The translations under genes were made by a program, and so were the position numbers. Shown in pieces: positions 54,396 through 63,247 of a stretch of 64,000 nt of DNA. The stretch is from contig NZ_JBOUVX010000002.1 in assembly GCF_050789285.1 (NCBI RefSeq), positions 930,001 through 994,000 on the forward strand. The letters run 5' to 3'. Each line of letters starts with the position of its first letter. Positions within the stretch are counted from its first letter, which is position 1. This DNA comes from CAVPWP01 sp050789285. Its GTDB lineage: Bacteria; Pseudomonadota; Alphaproteobacteria; Rhodobacterales; Rhodobacteraceae. Below the pieces are notes generated by a model, which ran no database searches, was not told the origin of the DNA, and was given only the letters and a program-made list of their open reading frames with translations.

Positions 54396-55397
54396 ATGTC
54401 TGTGACGCTGAAGGATGTGGCCGAACTGGCGGGCGTTTCACGCTCGGCGGTGTCGCGCACCTTCACCGAAGGGGCCTCGGTTTCCGAGAAGACCCGCCGC
54501 AAGGTCGAGAAGGCGGCGCTGGCGCTGGGCTACCATCCGAACGCGCTTGCATCGAGCCTGACGACCGGACGCACCAAGCTGATCGGCCTCGTCGCCAACA
54601 ACTTTCACAACCCGTTCTTCCTTGAGGTCTTCGACCTGTTCACCCGTGGCCTGCAGGACAGGGGGCTTCGGCCGTTGTTGGTGAACCTGACCGATGAGAC
54701 CGACCCGCAGAATTCCGTGCGGCTTCTGCGGCAGTATTCGGTCGACGGGGTGATCGTGGCCTCGTCGACATTGTCGCCCGACTTCGCCCACGCCTTCCGC
54801 CGGGCGGGGGTGCCGGTCGTGCATTCGTTCGGCCGGTTCGACAGCGCGCCCCATGCCCATGTCGTGGGCATCGACAACATGGAATGCGGGCGGATGGCGG
54901 CGCAGACGCTTCTGGCGCGCGGCTACCGCCGCATCGCCTTCCTGGGCGGCCCCGAGACAGCCACCTCGACCCAGGACCGCATCGCCGGCTTCCTCGAGGT
55001 CGCGACCGCCCGGCCGGGGGTCACGGTCAGCCACAGCTTTGCCTCGGCCTACACCTTCGACGCCGGCCGGGTCGAGATGACGAAGCTCATGATGACAGAC
55101 CCCGCCGAGGCCTATTTCTGCGGCGACGATGTCATCGCGATCGGCGCGCTCAGCGCGATCCAGTCGGCAGGTCTGAAGGTGCCCGGCGATATCGGGCTGA
55201 TCGGGCTGAACGACATGGAGATGTCGCGTTGGGACAACATCGACCTGACCACGATCCGCCAGCCGATCCCGCAGATCATCGCAAGTTCCATCGACCTCGT
55301 GGTTTCGATGCTGACCGAGCCCGACCGCCTGCCGGAGGCGCGGCTTTTCCCCTGCTCGATCGTCGAACGCGGCACACTGCGTCCGCTTCCTGCCTGA
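54396..55397 (+). CDS. LacI-family transcriptional regulator of the cyclitol locus
   Basis: The ATG at 54396 gives 333 residues. The N-terminal helix-turn-helix is VTLKDVAELAGVSRSAVSRTF, with the hinge-helix NALASSL; a periplasmic-binding-like effector domain follows. It diverges from the ABC operon and probably binds the two identical palindromes at 54338 and 58608, repressing both divergent promoter pairs and itself until an inositol-derived inducer is present. Confidence 0.92.
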   Translation: MSVTLKDVAELAGVSRSAVSRTFTEGASVSEKTRRKVEKAALALGYHPNALASSLTTGRTKLIGLVANNFHNPFFLEVFDLFTRGLQDRGLRPLLVNLTDETDPQNSVRLLRQYSVDGVIVASSTLSPDFAHAFRRAGVPVVHSFGRFDSAPHAHVVGIDNMECGRMAAQTLLARGYRRIAFLGGPETATSTQDRIAGFLEVATARPGVTVSHSFASAYTFDAGRVEMTKLMMTDPAEAYFCGDDVIAIGALSAIQSAGLKVPGDIGLIGLNDMEMSRWDNIDLTTIRQPIPQIIASSIDLVVSMLTEPDRLPEARLFPCSIVERGTLRPLPA

Positions 55398-55425
55398 GGC
55401 CGCCCGGACCCGGCCGGACGGCCTC
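55396..55425. terminator. bidirectional stem-loop between lacI and the Gfo/Idh gene
   Basis: GAGGCCG.CCGG and CCGG.CGGCCTC (one mismatch) pair around a 6-base loop in the 37-base gap between convergent genes. It has no T-run but is a strong stem positioned to end transcription from both sides. Confidence 0.6.
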
Positions 55426-55434
55426 GGGCAGGGC

Positions 55435-56571
55435 CTAGCGGAACATCGGCGGGCGCGCGTCGACCCAGGCGCCCTGTGCGCCGGCCGAGGCGACGGCGGC
55501 GTGAACCGCCGCCATCGACCGCAACCCATCCTCGGCCGAAGGCAGCGCGCCCGTCGCCTCGCCCCGGATCGCGGCGGCGAGATCGACGTAGATGTTCGCA
55601 ACCGCCAGCGGGAAGCCTTCGGGGTGGGCGATCGCCACGCGCGACAGGCGCGCGGCTTCGGGGAAAATGCCGGCCTCGCCCTTCTCGATGATTTCGACGC
55701 GCCCGCCAAGCCTGTGATAATAGACCTGGTTCGGCTGTTCGGATGCCCATCGAAGTCCGCCCGTCTCGCCGAAGATCTGGATGTCGAGCCCGTGCTGGCG
55801 CCCCAGCGCGATGGTCGAGGTCCAAAGCCGGCCGACCGTGCCGCGCGAAGTGCGGAAGCTGACCATCGCGTCGTCCTCCAGCACGCGTCCCGGCACGGTC
55901 GAGGCGAAATCGGCCGACAGCCTTTCGACCTCGTCGCCAAGGATGAACGACGCCAGATGCAGGGCGTGGATGCCGCAATCGGCCATCTGGCCCGAAACGC
56001 CCGCCTGCGCCGGGTCATAGCGCCAGCGCACGCGCGGGTTCTCGGCGTCGTCGCCGGCGGCGTGGTGTCCGTGGCTGAAGTTCGCGACCACGCAGCGGAT
56101 CGCGCCAAGATCGCCGGCCGCGACCATCGCGCGCATCTGCCGGATCATCGGGTAGGCGGAATAGCAGTAGTTCACCGCGCAGACCTTCCCGCTTTTGCGC
56201 GCGACGCGCACGATCTCTTCGCCTTCCTCGACGGTCATCGTCATCGGCTTTTCGCAAAGCACGTTGAAGCCTGCCTCGAGGAAGCCCTTGGTGATCTCGA
56301 AATGCGTCGCGTTCGGGGTGGCCACCGTCACCAGGTCGATGCGGTTGTCGCGCCCGCGTTCGCCCGCCAGCATCTCGCGCCAGTCGCCATAGGCACGGTC
56401 GGGCGCGATGCCCAGCGATCGCGCATAAGCGCGGCCCTTTTCGGGGTCGGCGTCAAGCGCGCCGGCGACAAAGGCATAAAGCCCGTCGGCCTGCGCGCCA
56501 AGCCGATGCGCGGGGCCGATCTGGCTGCCTTCGCCGCCGCCGACCATGCCCCAGGAAAGTCGTTGTGCCAT
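55435..56571 (-). CDS. Gfo/Idh/MocA-family dehydrogenase (inositol cluster, A)
   Basis: The ATG at 56571 gives 378 residues. A Rossmann start (GMVGGGEGSQIGPAHRLG), CEKPMTMTVEEG with the catalytic Lys, and DCGIHALHLA in the second half are family marks. It probably oxidises or interconverts inositol stereoisomers with NAD(P). It is the last gene in the minus operon starting at 58587. Confidence 0.88.
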   Translation of the reverse strand: MAQRLSWGMVGGGEGSQIGPAHRLGAQADGLYAFVAGALDADPEKGRAYARSLGIAPDRAYGDWREMLAGERGRDNRIDLVTVATPNATHFEITKGFLEAGFNVLCEKPMTMTVEEGEEIVRVARKSGKVCAVNYCYSAYPMIRQMRAMVAAGDLGAIRCVVANFSHGHHAAGDDAENPRVRWRYDPAQAGVSGQMADCGIHALHLASFILGDEVERLSADFASTVPGRVLEDDAMVSFRTSRGTVGRLWTSTIALGRQHGLDIQIFGETGGLRWASEQPNQVYYHRLGGRVEIIEKGEAGIFPEAARLSRVAIAHPEGFPLAVANIYVDLAAAIRGEATGALPSAEDGLRSMAAVHAAVASAGAQGAWVDARPPMFR

Positions 56572-56581
56572 TGATGCCCCC

Positions 56582-57475
56582 TCAGAAGCCGATCGAGGCC
56601 AGGTAGGCCCGGTTGATCCGCGCGTCGCGCAGCGGATCGGTGTCGGGCAGGGTCGGGTCGCAGTCCTGTTCGACGGTGCACCAGCCGTCGAAGCCGGCAT
56701 CGAGCAGGATCTGCCGCACCCGCGGGAAATCCACGTCACCGTCGCCCAGGTTGCAGAAGATGCCCTGTCCGCAGGCCTCGTAGAAGCCTGTGCCCTTCGC
56801 GATCGCGTCGGCTTTCACGGCCGGGTCGATGTCCTTGAAATGCATGTAGCTGATGCGCCCGATGTGCCGCTCCATGAAGGCCACCGGATCGAAGCCGGCA
56901 TAGGAATGGTGCCCGGTGTCGAAGCAGATCTTGAGAATGCGGTCGTCCACCTCGTCCAGCAGCCGCTCGAGCTCGGGTTCGAAATCCATGAACCCAGCGG
57001 CATGGGCGTGGATGCCCACGGTCAGGCCATAGTCCTCGGCCCCCATGCGGGCGACATGGGCGATGCGGTCGCGGAACGCGGCCCACTCGGCGGCGTCCAT
57101 CCGTTCGGCCGCGTCATACCGGCCAGCGGTCGGTGCGCGGCGAGGCGATATCGAATCGATCAGCACAAGGTGCTGCGCCCCGTGCGCCTGCAGCGCCTTG
57201 CAGGTCCGCACCGACCCGTCGAGAACGTCGTCCCACTGCGCGGGGTCGTGGAAGGCGCGGAACACGACGCCGCCGATCAGCTCCAGCCCGTTTTCGGCCA
57301 GGGCTTCGGCCACTTGGGGCGGGTCCTCGGGCATGAAGCCCACCGGCCCAAGTTCGATGCCGGCATAACCGGCTTCGGCGCAGTCCCGCAGGACGTCGCG
57401 CCAGTCCGGGTTGCGCGGATCGCCCGCAAATTCCACCCCCCACGAGCAGGGCGCGTTGCCGATCTTGATGGTCAT
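56582..57475 (-). CDS. iolE: inosose dehydratase (IolE-like sugar phosphate isomerase/epimerase)
   Basis: The ATG at 57475 has AGGAG 5 bases upstream; a GTG two codons earlier overlaps the previous stop and is an alternative. The 297-residue TIM barrel starts IKIGNAPCSWGVEFAGD, an IolE/MocC hallmark, with GIELGPVGFMP and CFDTGHHSYAGFDP metal ligands. It dehydrates scyllo-inosose in the second step of inositol breakdown. Confidence 0.92.
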   Translation of the reverse strand: MTIKIGNAPCSWGVEFAGDPRNPDWRDVLRDCAEAGYAGIELGPVGFMPEDPPQVAEALAENGLELIGGVVFRAFHDPAQWDDVLDGSVRTCKALQAHGAQHLVLIDSISPRRAPTAGRYDAAERMDAAEWAAFRDRIAHVARMGAEDYGLTVGIHAHAAGFMDFEPELERLLDEVDDRILKICFDTGHHSYAGFDPVAFMERHIGRISYMHFKDIDPAVKADAIAKGTGFYEACGQGIFCNLGDGDVDFPRVRQILLDAGFDGWCTVEQDCDPTLPDTDPLRDARINRAYLASIGF

Positions 57476-57477
57476 GG

Positions 57478-58587
57478 TCACTCCTGAAAAGACCGCAGGT
57501 CCGTCCAGGCCCGTGCGGCATGTGAACTGCGGGCCGCGGCGACGATCTCGGACACGGCAAGTCCGTCCTCGAAAGTCGGCCAGATGGCCTTGCCCGAGGC
57601 GATGGCGGCAAGGAAATCGCGGGCCTCGATGATGATCTGGTCCTGATAGCCGGTGCCATGCCCCGGCCCCTGGCAGAAGGCCGCGTAGTCGGGATGCGCG
57701 GGACCGGTCAGGATCTTGGTGAAGCCCCGTCCGGCCTCGGGCCCCTCGGCGCGGTAAAGCCAGAGCGCGTTCTGGTCTTCCTGATCGAAGCGGATCGCGC
57801 CCTTCGTTCCGGTGATCTCATAGGCATAGCCCATCTTCCGGCCATGGGCGACACGGCTGAAGAAGAGGTGCCCCGAGGCGCCCGACGCGAAGCGGCACAT
57901 CATCTGCGCCTGGTCATCGTTGGTCACGGCGACGCCGCCCCGATCGGTGTGAACCGTATCGATCTGCGCCATGACCGATGTGATCGGGCCGGCAAGCGCC
58001 AGCGCTGCGTTGATCATGTGGGGGGCAAGGTCGCCCATGGTTCCGTTCGCCTCGCCTTCGGTTCGCCACGAGGCGGGCGCGGCGGGATCGGCGTAGAAGT
58101 CTTCCGTGTGTTCGCCCCGGAACCAGACCAGATCGCCGATCTCGCCCCCGGCGATCAGCCTGCGGGCGAACTGCGTGGCCGGGGTGCGGACATAGTTGAA
58201 GCCCACCATGTTGACGCAGCCGCTGTCACGCGCCGCCGCCACCATGGCCCGGGCATCGGAAAGCGAGGCGCCAAGCGGCTTTTCGCAGAACACGGGCTTG
58301 CCCAGGGCGAAGGCGGCCTCGGCGATCGGACGGTGCGTGGCCTGGGGCGAGGCGATCACCACCGCCTCGACTTCGGGCGCGGCGACAAGGTCGCGCCAGT
58401 CGGCCGTGCCCTGGCGGAATCCAAAGGCATCGCGGTAGCGCGCGGCACTTTCCGGAGTGGACGCCGCGACCATTTCAAGCACTGGCCGCAAGGGCGTGTC
58501 GAAGACCGCGCCGACAGCCGACATCGCCACGGCATGGGCCTTTCCCATGTAGCCGCCGCCGACGATTCCGATCCCGATCCGCTTCAT
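57478..58587 (-). CDS. Gfo/Idh/MocA-family dehydrogenase (inositol cluster, B)
   Basis: The ATG at 58587 gives 369 residues with IGIVGGGYMGKAHAVAM at the start, CEKPLGASLSDA with the catalytic Lys, and DLAPHMINAALAL later. The operator palindrome lies 20 bases upstream. It is the first gene of the minus operon with iolE and dehydrogenase A. A myo- or scyllo-inositol dehydrogenase role is likely. Confidence 0.88.
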   Translation of the reverse strand: MKRIGIGIVGGGYMGKAHAVAMSAVGAVFDTPLRPVLEMVAASTPESAARYRDAFGFRQGTADWRDLVAAPEVEAVVIASPQATHRPIAEAAFALGKPVFCEKPLGASLSDARAMVAAARDSGCVNMVGFNYVRTPATQFARRLIAGGEIGDLVWFRGEHTEDFYADPAAPASWRTEGEANGTMGDLAPHMINAALALAGPITSVMAQIDTVHTDRGGVAVTNDDQAQMMCRFASGASGHLFFSRVAHGRKMGYAYEITGTKGAIRFDQEDQNALWLYRAEGPEAGRGFTKILTGPAHPDYAAFCQGPGHGTGYQDQIIIEARDFLAAIASGKAIWPTFEDGLAVSEIVAAARSSHAARAWTDLRSFQE

Positions 58588-58607
58588 GTGGGCATCGCCT
58601 GAAAGTG

Positions 58608-58625
58608 TTTGCAACCGGTTGCAAT
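58608..58625. promoter_or_regulatory. second LacI-family operator
   Basis: TTTGCAACCGGTTGCAAT repeats the operator at 54338 with one base changed at the edge. It lies 20 bases before dehydrogenase B and 81 before iolD, between the divergent operons. It links both promoters to the same LacI regulator. Confidence 0.86.
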
Positions 58626-58706
58626 TCGAGTATCGTCAAAAGCGCGCCACGGTCAATGACCAATCACGGGTGCAGTTCGTTTGCAGCGGAACGGAGGGAG
58701 GCCGCA

Positions 58707-60572
58707 ATGCCGGGCGAAACCATTCGACTGACCACGGCCCAGGCGATCGTCAGGTATCTTGCCGCCCAGTTCATCGAGATCGACGGGGTCCGGACACGCC
58801 TGTGCGGCGGGGGATTCGGGATCTTCGGTCATGGCAACGTGACCTGCCTCGGCGAGGCGCTTTACGGCCGGCAGGACGCGCTACCGCTGTACCGGGGCCA
58901 GAACGAACAAAGCATGGGCTTCGCTGCCGCCGCCTATGCGAAATACCATCTGCGCCGCCGGTTCATGTTCTGCACCGCCTCGGCGGGGCCGGGCACCGCG
59001 AATTTGCTGACGGCCTCGGCGCTGGCCCATGCCAACCGCCTGCCGATGCTCATGCTGTGCGGCGACACCTTTCTGACCCGTCTGCCCGACCCCGTGCTTC
59101 AGCAGCTTGAACACTTCGGCAATCCGACCCTGGGCGTGAACGACGCCTTCAAGGCCGTGACTCGCTATTGGGACCGGATCACCCATCCCGCGCAGGTCAT
59201 CCAGTCGCTGCCCGCCGCGCTGGCGGTGATGCTTGACCCCGCAGACTGCGGGCCGGCCTTCCTGGGGCTGCCGCAGGACGTGCAGGGCTGGACCTACGAC
59301 TATCCGGCATCGTTCTTCGACGAGCGTGTGCACCGCATCCGCCGGCAGGCCCCCGACACTGGCGAGGTCGCCGAGGCGGCGGTGGCGCTGGCCGGCGCGA
59401 AACGGCCCGTCCTCATCGCGGGCGGCGGTGTCCAGTATTCCGGAGCGGTGGCCGAACTGACTGCCTTCGCCGAGGCGCATGGCATCCCCGTGGTCGAAAC
59501 CATCGCCGGGCGCGCGAACCTGCTGGCGACGCATCCGCTGAACGCCGGGCCCATCGGCGTCACCGGGTCCGACAGCGCCAATGCAGTGGCCGAGGCAGCC
59601 GACGTGGTGCTGGCGGTCGGAACCCGCCTGCAGGACTTCACCACGGGGTCCTGGACGGCCTTCGCGCAGGACGCGCGCCTTGTCTCGATCAACGCGGCGC
59701 GGCACGATGCCGGCAAGCATCTGTCGCTTCCGGTGGTGGGCGACGCCAAGCTGGGGCTGACGGCGCTAGGTGCCGCGCTTGGCGGCTATCGCGCGCCCGA
59801 GACCTGGACCGAATTCGCCCGGGACGAACGCCGCAAATGGGACGCCTACGTGGCCGAGAACGTGCGCCCCGGCAACCGCCCCAATTCCTATGCCCAGGCG
59901 ATCGGCGTCGTGAACGACCTGTGCGGTTCGCGCGACCGCGTGGTGGCGGCCGCCGGCGGCCTTCCGGCCGAGGTGACCGCGAACTGGCGGACGCTTGGCG
60001 TCGGCACGGTCGACGTGGAGTTCGGCTTTTCCTGCATGGGCTACGAGATCGCCGGCGGCTGGGGCGCGCGCATCGCTCAGGCCGAGGCCGAACCCGACGC
60101 CGACACCATCGTCTTCGTCGGTGACGGGTCGTATCTTCTGATGAACTCCGACATCTATTCGTCGGTGCTGACGGGCAAGAAGCTGATCATCCTTGTCCTC
60201 GACAACGGCGGTTTCGCTGTCATCAACAAGCTTCAGAACAACACCGGCAACGAAAGCTTCAACAACCTGATCGCGGATTGCCCGACCGTCCCCGAACCCT
60301 TCGCCGTCGATTTCGCGGCGCATGCCGCCGCTATGGGCGCGCGGTCCGAAGTGGTGGCGAACCCCTCCGAACTGGCCGAGGCGTTCCGGCGCGCGAAGGC
60401 CGCCGACCGCACCAGCGTGATCGTGATGAGCGTCGATGCCTATGACGGCTGGACGACCCAGGGCCACGCCTGGTGGGAAGTCGGCACCCCGGCCGTGTCC
60501 GACAGCGCAAAGGTGCGCGCCGCCCATGCCGACGTCGAGGCCGCCCGCGTCCGGCAGAGGAGGGGGGTATGA
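58707..60572 (+). CDS. iolD: 3D-(3,5/4)-trihydroxycyclohexane-1,2-dione acylhydrolase
   Basis: The ATG at 58707 follows GGAGG and gives 621 residues. It is a ThDP enzyme (IolD length) with an N-terminal catalytic Glu segment, the CGDTFLTRLPDPVLQQLEHF motif, and the ThDP/Mg site GDGSYLLMNSD with 27 residues to the distal Asn. It opens the cyclohexanedione ring to 5-deoxy-glucuronate. It overlaps iolC by 4 bases. Confidence 0.96.
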   Translation: MPGETIRLTTAQAIVRYLAAQFIEIDGVRTRLCGGGFGIFGHGNVTCLGEALYGRQDALPLYRGQNEQSMGFAAAAYAKYHLRRRFMFCTASAGPGTANLLTASALAHANRLPMLMLCGDTFLTRLPDPVLQQLEHFGNPTLGVNDAFKAVTRYWDRITHPAQVIQSLPAALAVMLDPADCGPAFLGLPQDVQGWTYDYPASFFDERVHRIRRQAPDTGEVAEAAVALAGAKRPVLIAGGGVQYSGAVAELTAFAEAHGIPVVETIAGRANLLATHPLNAGPIGVTGSDSANAVAEAADVVLAVGTRLQDFTTGSWTAFAQDARLVSINAARHDAGKHLSLPVVGDAKLGLTALGAALGGYRAPETWTEFARDERRKWDAYVAENVRPGNRPNSYAQAIGVVNDLCGSRDRVVAAAGGLPAEVTANWRTLGVGTVDVEFGFSCMGYEIAGGWGARIAQAEAEPDADTIVFVGDGSYLLMNSDIYSSVLTGKKLIILVLDNGGFAVINKLQNNTGNESFNNLIADCPTVPEPFAVDFAAHAAAMGARSEVVANPSELAEAFRRAKAADRTSVIVMSVDAYDGWTTQGHAWWEVGTPAVSDSAKVRAAHADVEAARVRQRRGV

Positions 60573-61552
60573 CCACCACGCTCGACGGGATCGCGCGCAA
60601 TCGCTTCGCCGTCTTCGGCCGCGTGGGGATGGACCTCTTTCCCGATCCGCCGGGCACGCGCACCCGCGACGCGATACGCTTCGACTGCGGGCTTGGCGGG
60701 TCGTCGGCGAACATCGCCGCGGGCCTGTGCAAGTTCGGCGGCCATGCCGCGCTGATCACGTCCGTCTCGGACGACGCGGTCGGCTGGTTCTGCCTGAAGC
60801 AGTTGGGAGATTACGGTGTCGACACGCGCTATGTGAAGCGCATCAGGGGCGAATACCGCACCTCGCTGGCGATCTACGAAAGCCGGGTCGAGGATCACCA
60901 GACCGTGTTGTATCGCAACGGCGCCGCCGATTTCCAGGTGACGGCCGAGGATGTCGACCGCGTCGATTTCACCGACTACGGCGCCTTCATCACGGCCGGC
61001 ACCGTCTTTGCCGCCGAACCGTCGCGCGGGTCCGCCTTCCATGCGTTCGAAAGGGCGCGGGCGTGCGGTCTGCCGGTGATCTTCGACGTGGACTACCGCC
61101 CCTATTCGTGGCCCTCGGCCGACGTCGCGGCCGAGGTGCTGTCGCGCGCCGGGGCCGCCAGCGACATCATCGTGGGCAATGACGAAGAGTTTGGCTTCAT
61201 GGCGGGCGACATGGCGAAGGGGCTTCAGAAGGCGCAGGATCTTGCGTCGTCGACGGCCGAGATCGTCGTCTACAAGATGGGCGAGAAGGGCGCGATCACC
61301 TTTGCCGGCGGCCGCGAGATCCGCACCGGCATCTATCCCGTCACCGCGCTCAAGCCGACGGGCGCGGGCGACAGCTTCATGGCGGGTCTCTTGTCGGGAC
61401 TGGCCGCCGGGCAGGACCTGCGGGACGCGGTTCTTCGCGGCTCGGCCTGCGCGGCGATCGTCGTGGCGCGGCCCGGATGCGCCCCGGCGATGCCCAACGA
61501 GGCGCAACTCAGCGCCTTCCTCGCCGGACATTCCGGCCCCACCGCCGCCTGA
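60569..61552 (+). CDS. iolC: 5-dehydro-2-deoxygluconokinase
   Basis: The ATG at 60569 overlaps the iolD stop; GGAGG sits just upstream. The 327-residue PfkB-family kinase has GRVGMDLFPDPPGT, GGSSANIAAGLCKFGG, and the catalytic loop PTGAGDSFMAG. It lacks the aldolase domain (DUF2090) fused to many alphaproteobacterial IolC proteins; a separate IolJ-type aldolase is encoded downstream. Confidence 0.95.
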   Translation: MTTTLDGIARNRFAVFGRVGMDLFPDPPGTRTRDAIRFDCGLGGSSANIAAGLCKFGGHAALITSVSDDAVGWFCLKQLGDYGVDTRYVKRIRGEYRTSLAIYESRVEDHQTVLYRNGAADFQVTAEDVDRVDFTDYGAFITAGTVFAAEPSRGSAFHAFERARACGLPVIFDVDYRPYSWPSADVAAEVLSRAGAASDIIVGNDEEFGFMAGDMAKGLQKAQDLASSTAEIVVYKMGEKGAITFAGGREIRTGIYPVTALKPTGAGDSFMAGLLSGLAAGQDLRDAVLRGSACAAIVVARPGCAPAMPNEAQLSAFLAGHSGPTAA

Positions 61553-61562
61553 GCGAGGCCAA

Positions 61563-62405
61563 ATGCACATCGAACCCTACGACAACGCGAACGAACCGAT
61601 CGTCGCCGCCGGCGACGCCACGGTGCCGCTCAACTACTTCAACATCGTGTGCCTGACCCGCGGCGACAGCTTCACCTATGCGGTGCCGGGCTACGAGACC
61701 TGCATCGTTCCCGCAACGGGAACGATCGACGTGCGCGTCGGCGCATTCTCGGCCGAGGCCATCGGCAGGCGCGGCACCGACGTCTGGGACGGCGAGCCCG
61801 AGGGCGTCTATGTGCCAAGCGGGCAGGAGGCCACGATTACCTGCCGGTCGGACAGCGCCGAGGTCTTCGTGGCCGGGGCGAAGTTCGACGAGGTGCTTGC
61901 GCCATTCGCGGTCCGCGCCGACGAGATCGACCTTGTGCAATATGGCTCGGACGACACCAAGACGCACCGCAAGATCAAGCACATCCTCGGGCAGAAGCAG
62001 GCCGGGCGGGTCGGCCGCCTGCTGGTGAGCGAGCTTTACACCGTGGGCAAGGGCGGCTGGTCCGGCTTTCCCAGCCACAAGCACGACACCGACCGCCTGC
62101 CGGACGAGACGCGGCACGACGAGACCTACAATTTCCGCTTCCGGCCGAAGCACGGCTCGGGGCTGCAACTTCTGCAGCGCGAGGATGGCGGGGTCGGCGA
62201 GGCCTATCACATCGTCGACGGATCGACCGTCTGCATCGACCGCGGCTATCATCCCTGCGTGGTCATGCCGGGCTACGAGATGTATTACTTCACCATCCTC
62301 GGCGGCCTCTCGCAGCGGTCGCTGGTGCAGTATTTCCAGCCCACCCACGCCGATCAGGTGAAGACTATTCCCGGCATCCTCGACATGGTGGCGAAGTTCA
62401 AATGA
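61563..62405 (+). CDS. IolB-family isomerase, copy 2
   Basis: The ATG at 61563 gives 280 residues; upstream readings overlap iolC in another frame. It is a bicupin with GGWSGFPSHKHDTDRLPDETRHDETY, FRFRPKHGSGLQLLQRED and YHPCVVMPGYEMYYFTILGG, matching IolB motifs, but diverged from copy 1. It is coupled to the downstream aldolase (ATGA). It could act on a stereoisomer or be the main isomerase. Confidence 0.88.
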   Translation: MHIEPYDNANEPIVAAGDATVPLNYFNIVCLTRGDSFTYAVPGYETCIVPATGTIDVRVGAFSAEAIGRRGTDVWDGEPEGVYVPSGQEATITCRSDSAEVFVAGAKFDEVLAPFAVRADEIDLVQYGSDDTKTHRKIKHILGQKQAGRVGRLLVSELYTVGKGGWSGFPSHKHDTDRLPDETRHDETYNFRFRPKHGSGLQLLQREDGGVGEAYHIVDGSTVCIDRGYHPCVVMPGYEMYYFTILGGLSQRSLVQYFQPTHADQVKTIPGILDMVAKFK

Positions 62406-63247
62406 CGCTGGCGACGCTTCGCGACGTGCTTCAACCCGCCTTGGCCGGGGGATACGCCGTCGGCGGCCTTGTCTGTCTGGGGTGGGAGGACATGCGCGCC
62501 TATGTCCGCGCCGCCGAGGCCGAGGGCCTGCCCGTCATCCTTCAGGCCGGCCCGTCTTGTCGCAAGCATACGCCGCTGCCGGTTCTGGGGGCGATGTTCC
62601 GGGCGCTTGCGGACAGCGTGTCCGTGCCCGTCGTCGCGCACCTCGACCACGGCTACACCGCCGAGGAATGCCGGATCGCGATCGACAGCGGCTTCACCTC
62701 AGTGATGTTCGACGGCTCGCGCACACCGCTGGCCCAGAACATCGAGGACACCGGACGCATCGCCGAAATCGCCCATGTCGCCGGCGTCTCGTGCGAGGGT
62801 GAGATCGGCTTTGTCGGCTATTCCGAGGGCGAATCCTCGCGCGGGACCGATCCCGACGAGGCGGCCGCGTTCGCCGCGGCGACCGGGGTGGACGCCATGG
62901 CGATCTCGGTCGGCAACGTCCACCTTCAGCAGAACCACGAGGGCGGCCTCGACGAAGACAGGATCCGCGCGATCGAGGCGGTGACGACGGTGCCGCTGGT
63001 GATTCACGGCGGCTCGGGCGTGCCCATAGCGCAGCGTCGCGCGCTGGCGCATGGCAGCCGCATCTGCAAGTTCAACATCGGGACCGAACTGCGGATGGTC
63101 TTCGGGGCCGCGCTGCGCGAGGCGCTGGCGTCGGACCCGCAGGTCTTCGACCGCGTCGCGATCCTGAGCCAGGTCGAGGCCCCGATCGAGGCCGCCGCGC
63201 GCGCGGCCCTGCGTGCGATCGGGCCAGAAGGAGGGGTCGCCAGATGA
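62402..63247 (+). CDS. iolJ: class II fructose-bisphosphate aldolase family (IolJ-type)
   Basis: The ATG at 62402 overlaps copy 2 IolB by 4 bases and gives 281 residues. The Zn ligands are seen in VAHLDHGYTAEE and IHGGSGVP, and CEGEIGFVG fits class II aldolases. In an iol operon this is 2-deoxy-5-keto-gluconate-6-phosphate aldolase (IolJ), giving malonate semialdehyde and dihydroxyacetone phosphate. A tagatose-bisphosphate aldolase cannot be excluded by sequence alone. Confidence 0.85.
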   Translation: MTLATLRDVLQPALAGGYAVGGLVCLGWEDMRAYVRAAEAEGLPVILQAGPSCRKHTPLPVLGAMFRALADSVSVPVVAHLDHGYTAEECRIAIDSGFTSVMFDGSRTPLAQNIEDTGRIAEIAHVAGVSCEGEIGFVGYSEGESSRGTDPDEAAAFAAATGVDAMAISVGNVHLQQNHEGGLDEDRIRAIEAVTTVPLVIHGGSGVPIAQRRALAHGSRICKFNIGTELRMVFGAALREALASDPQVFDRVAILSQVEAPIEAAARAALRAIGPEGGVAR

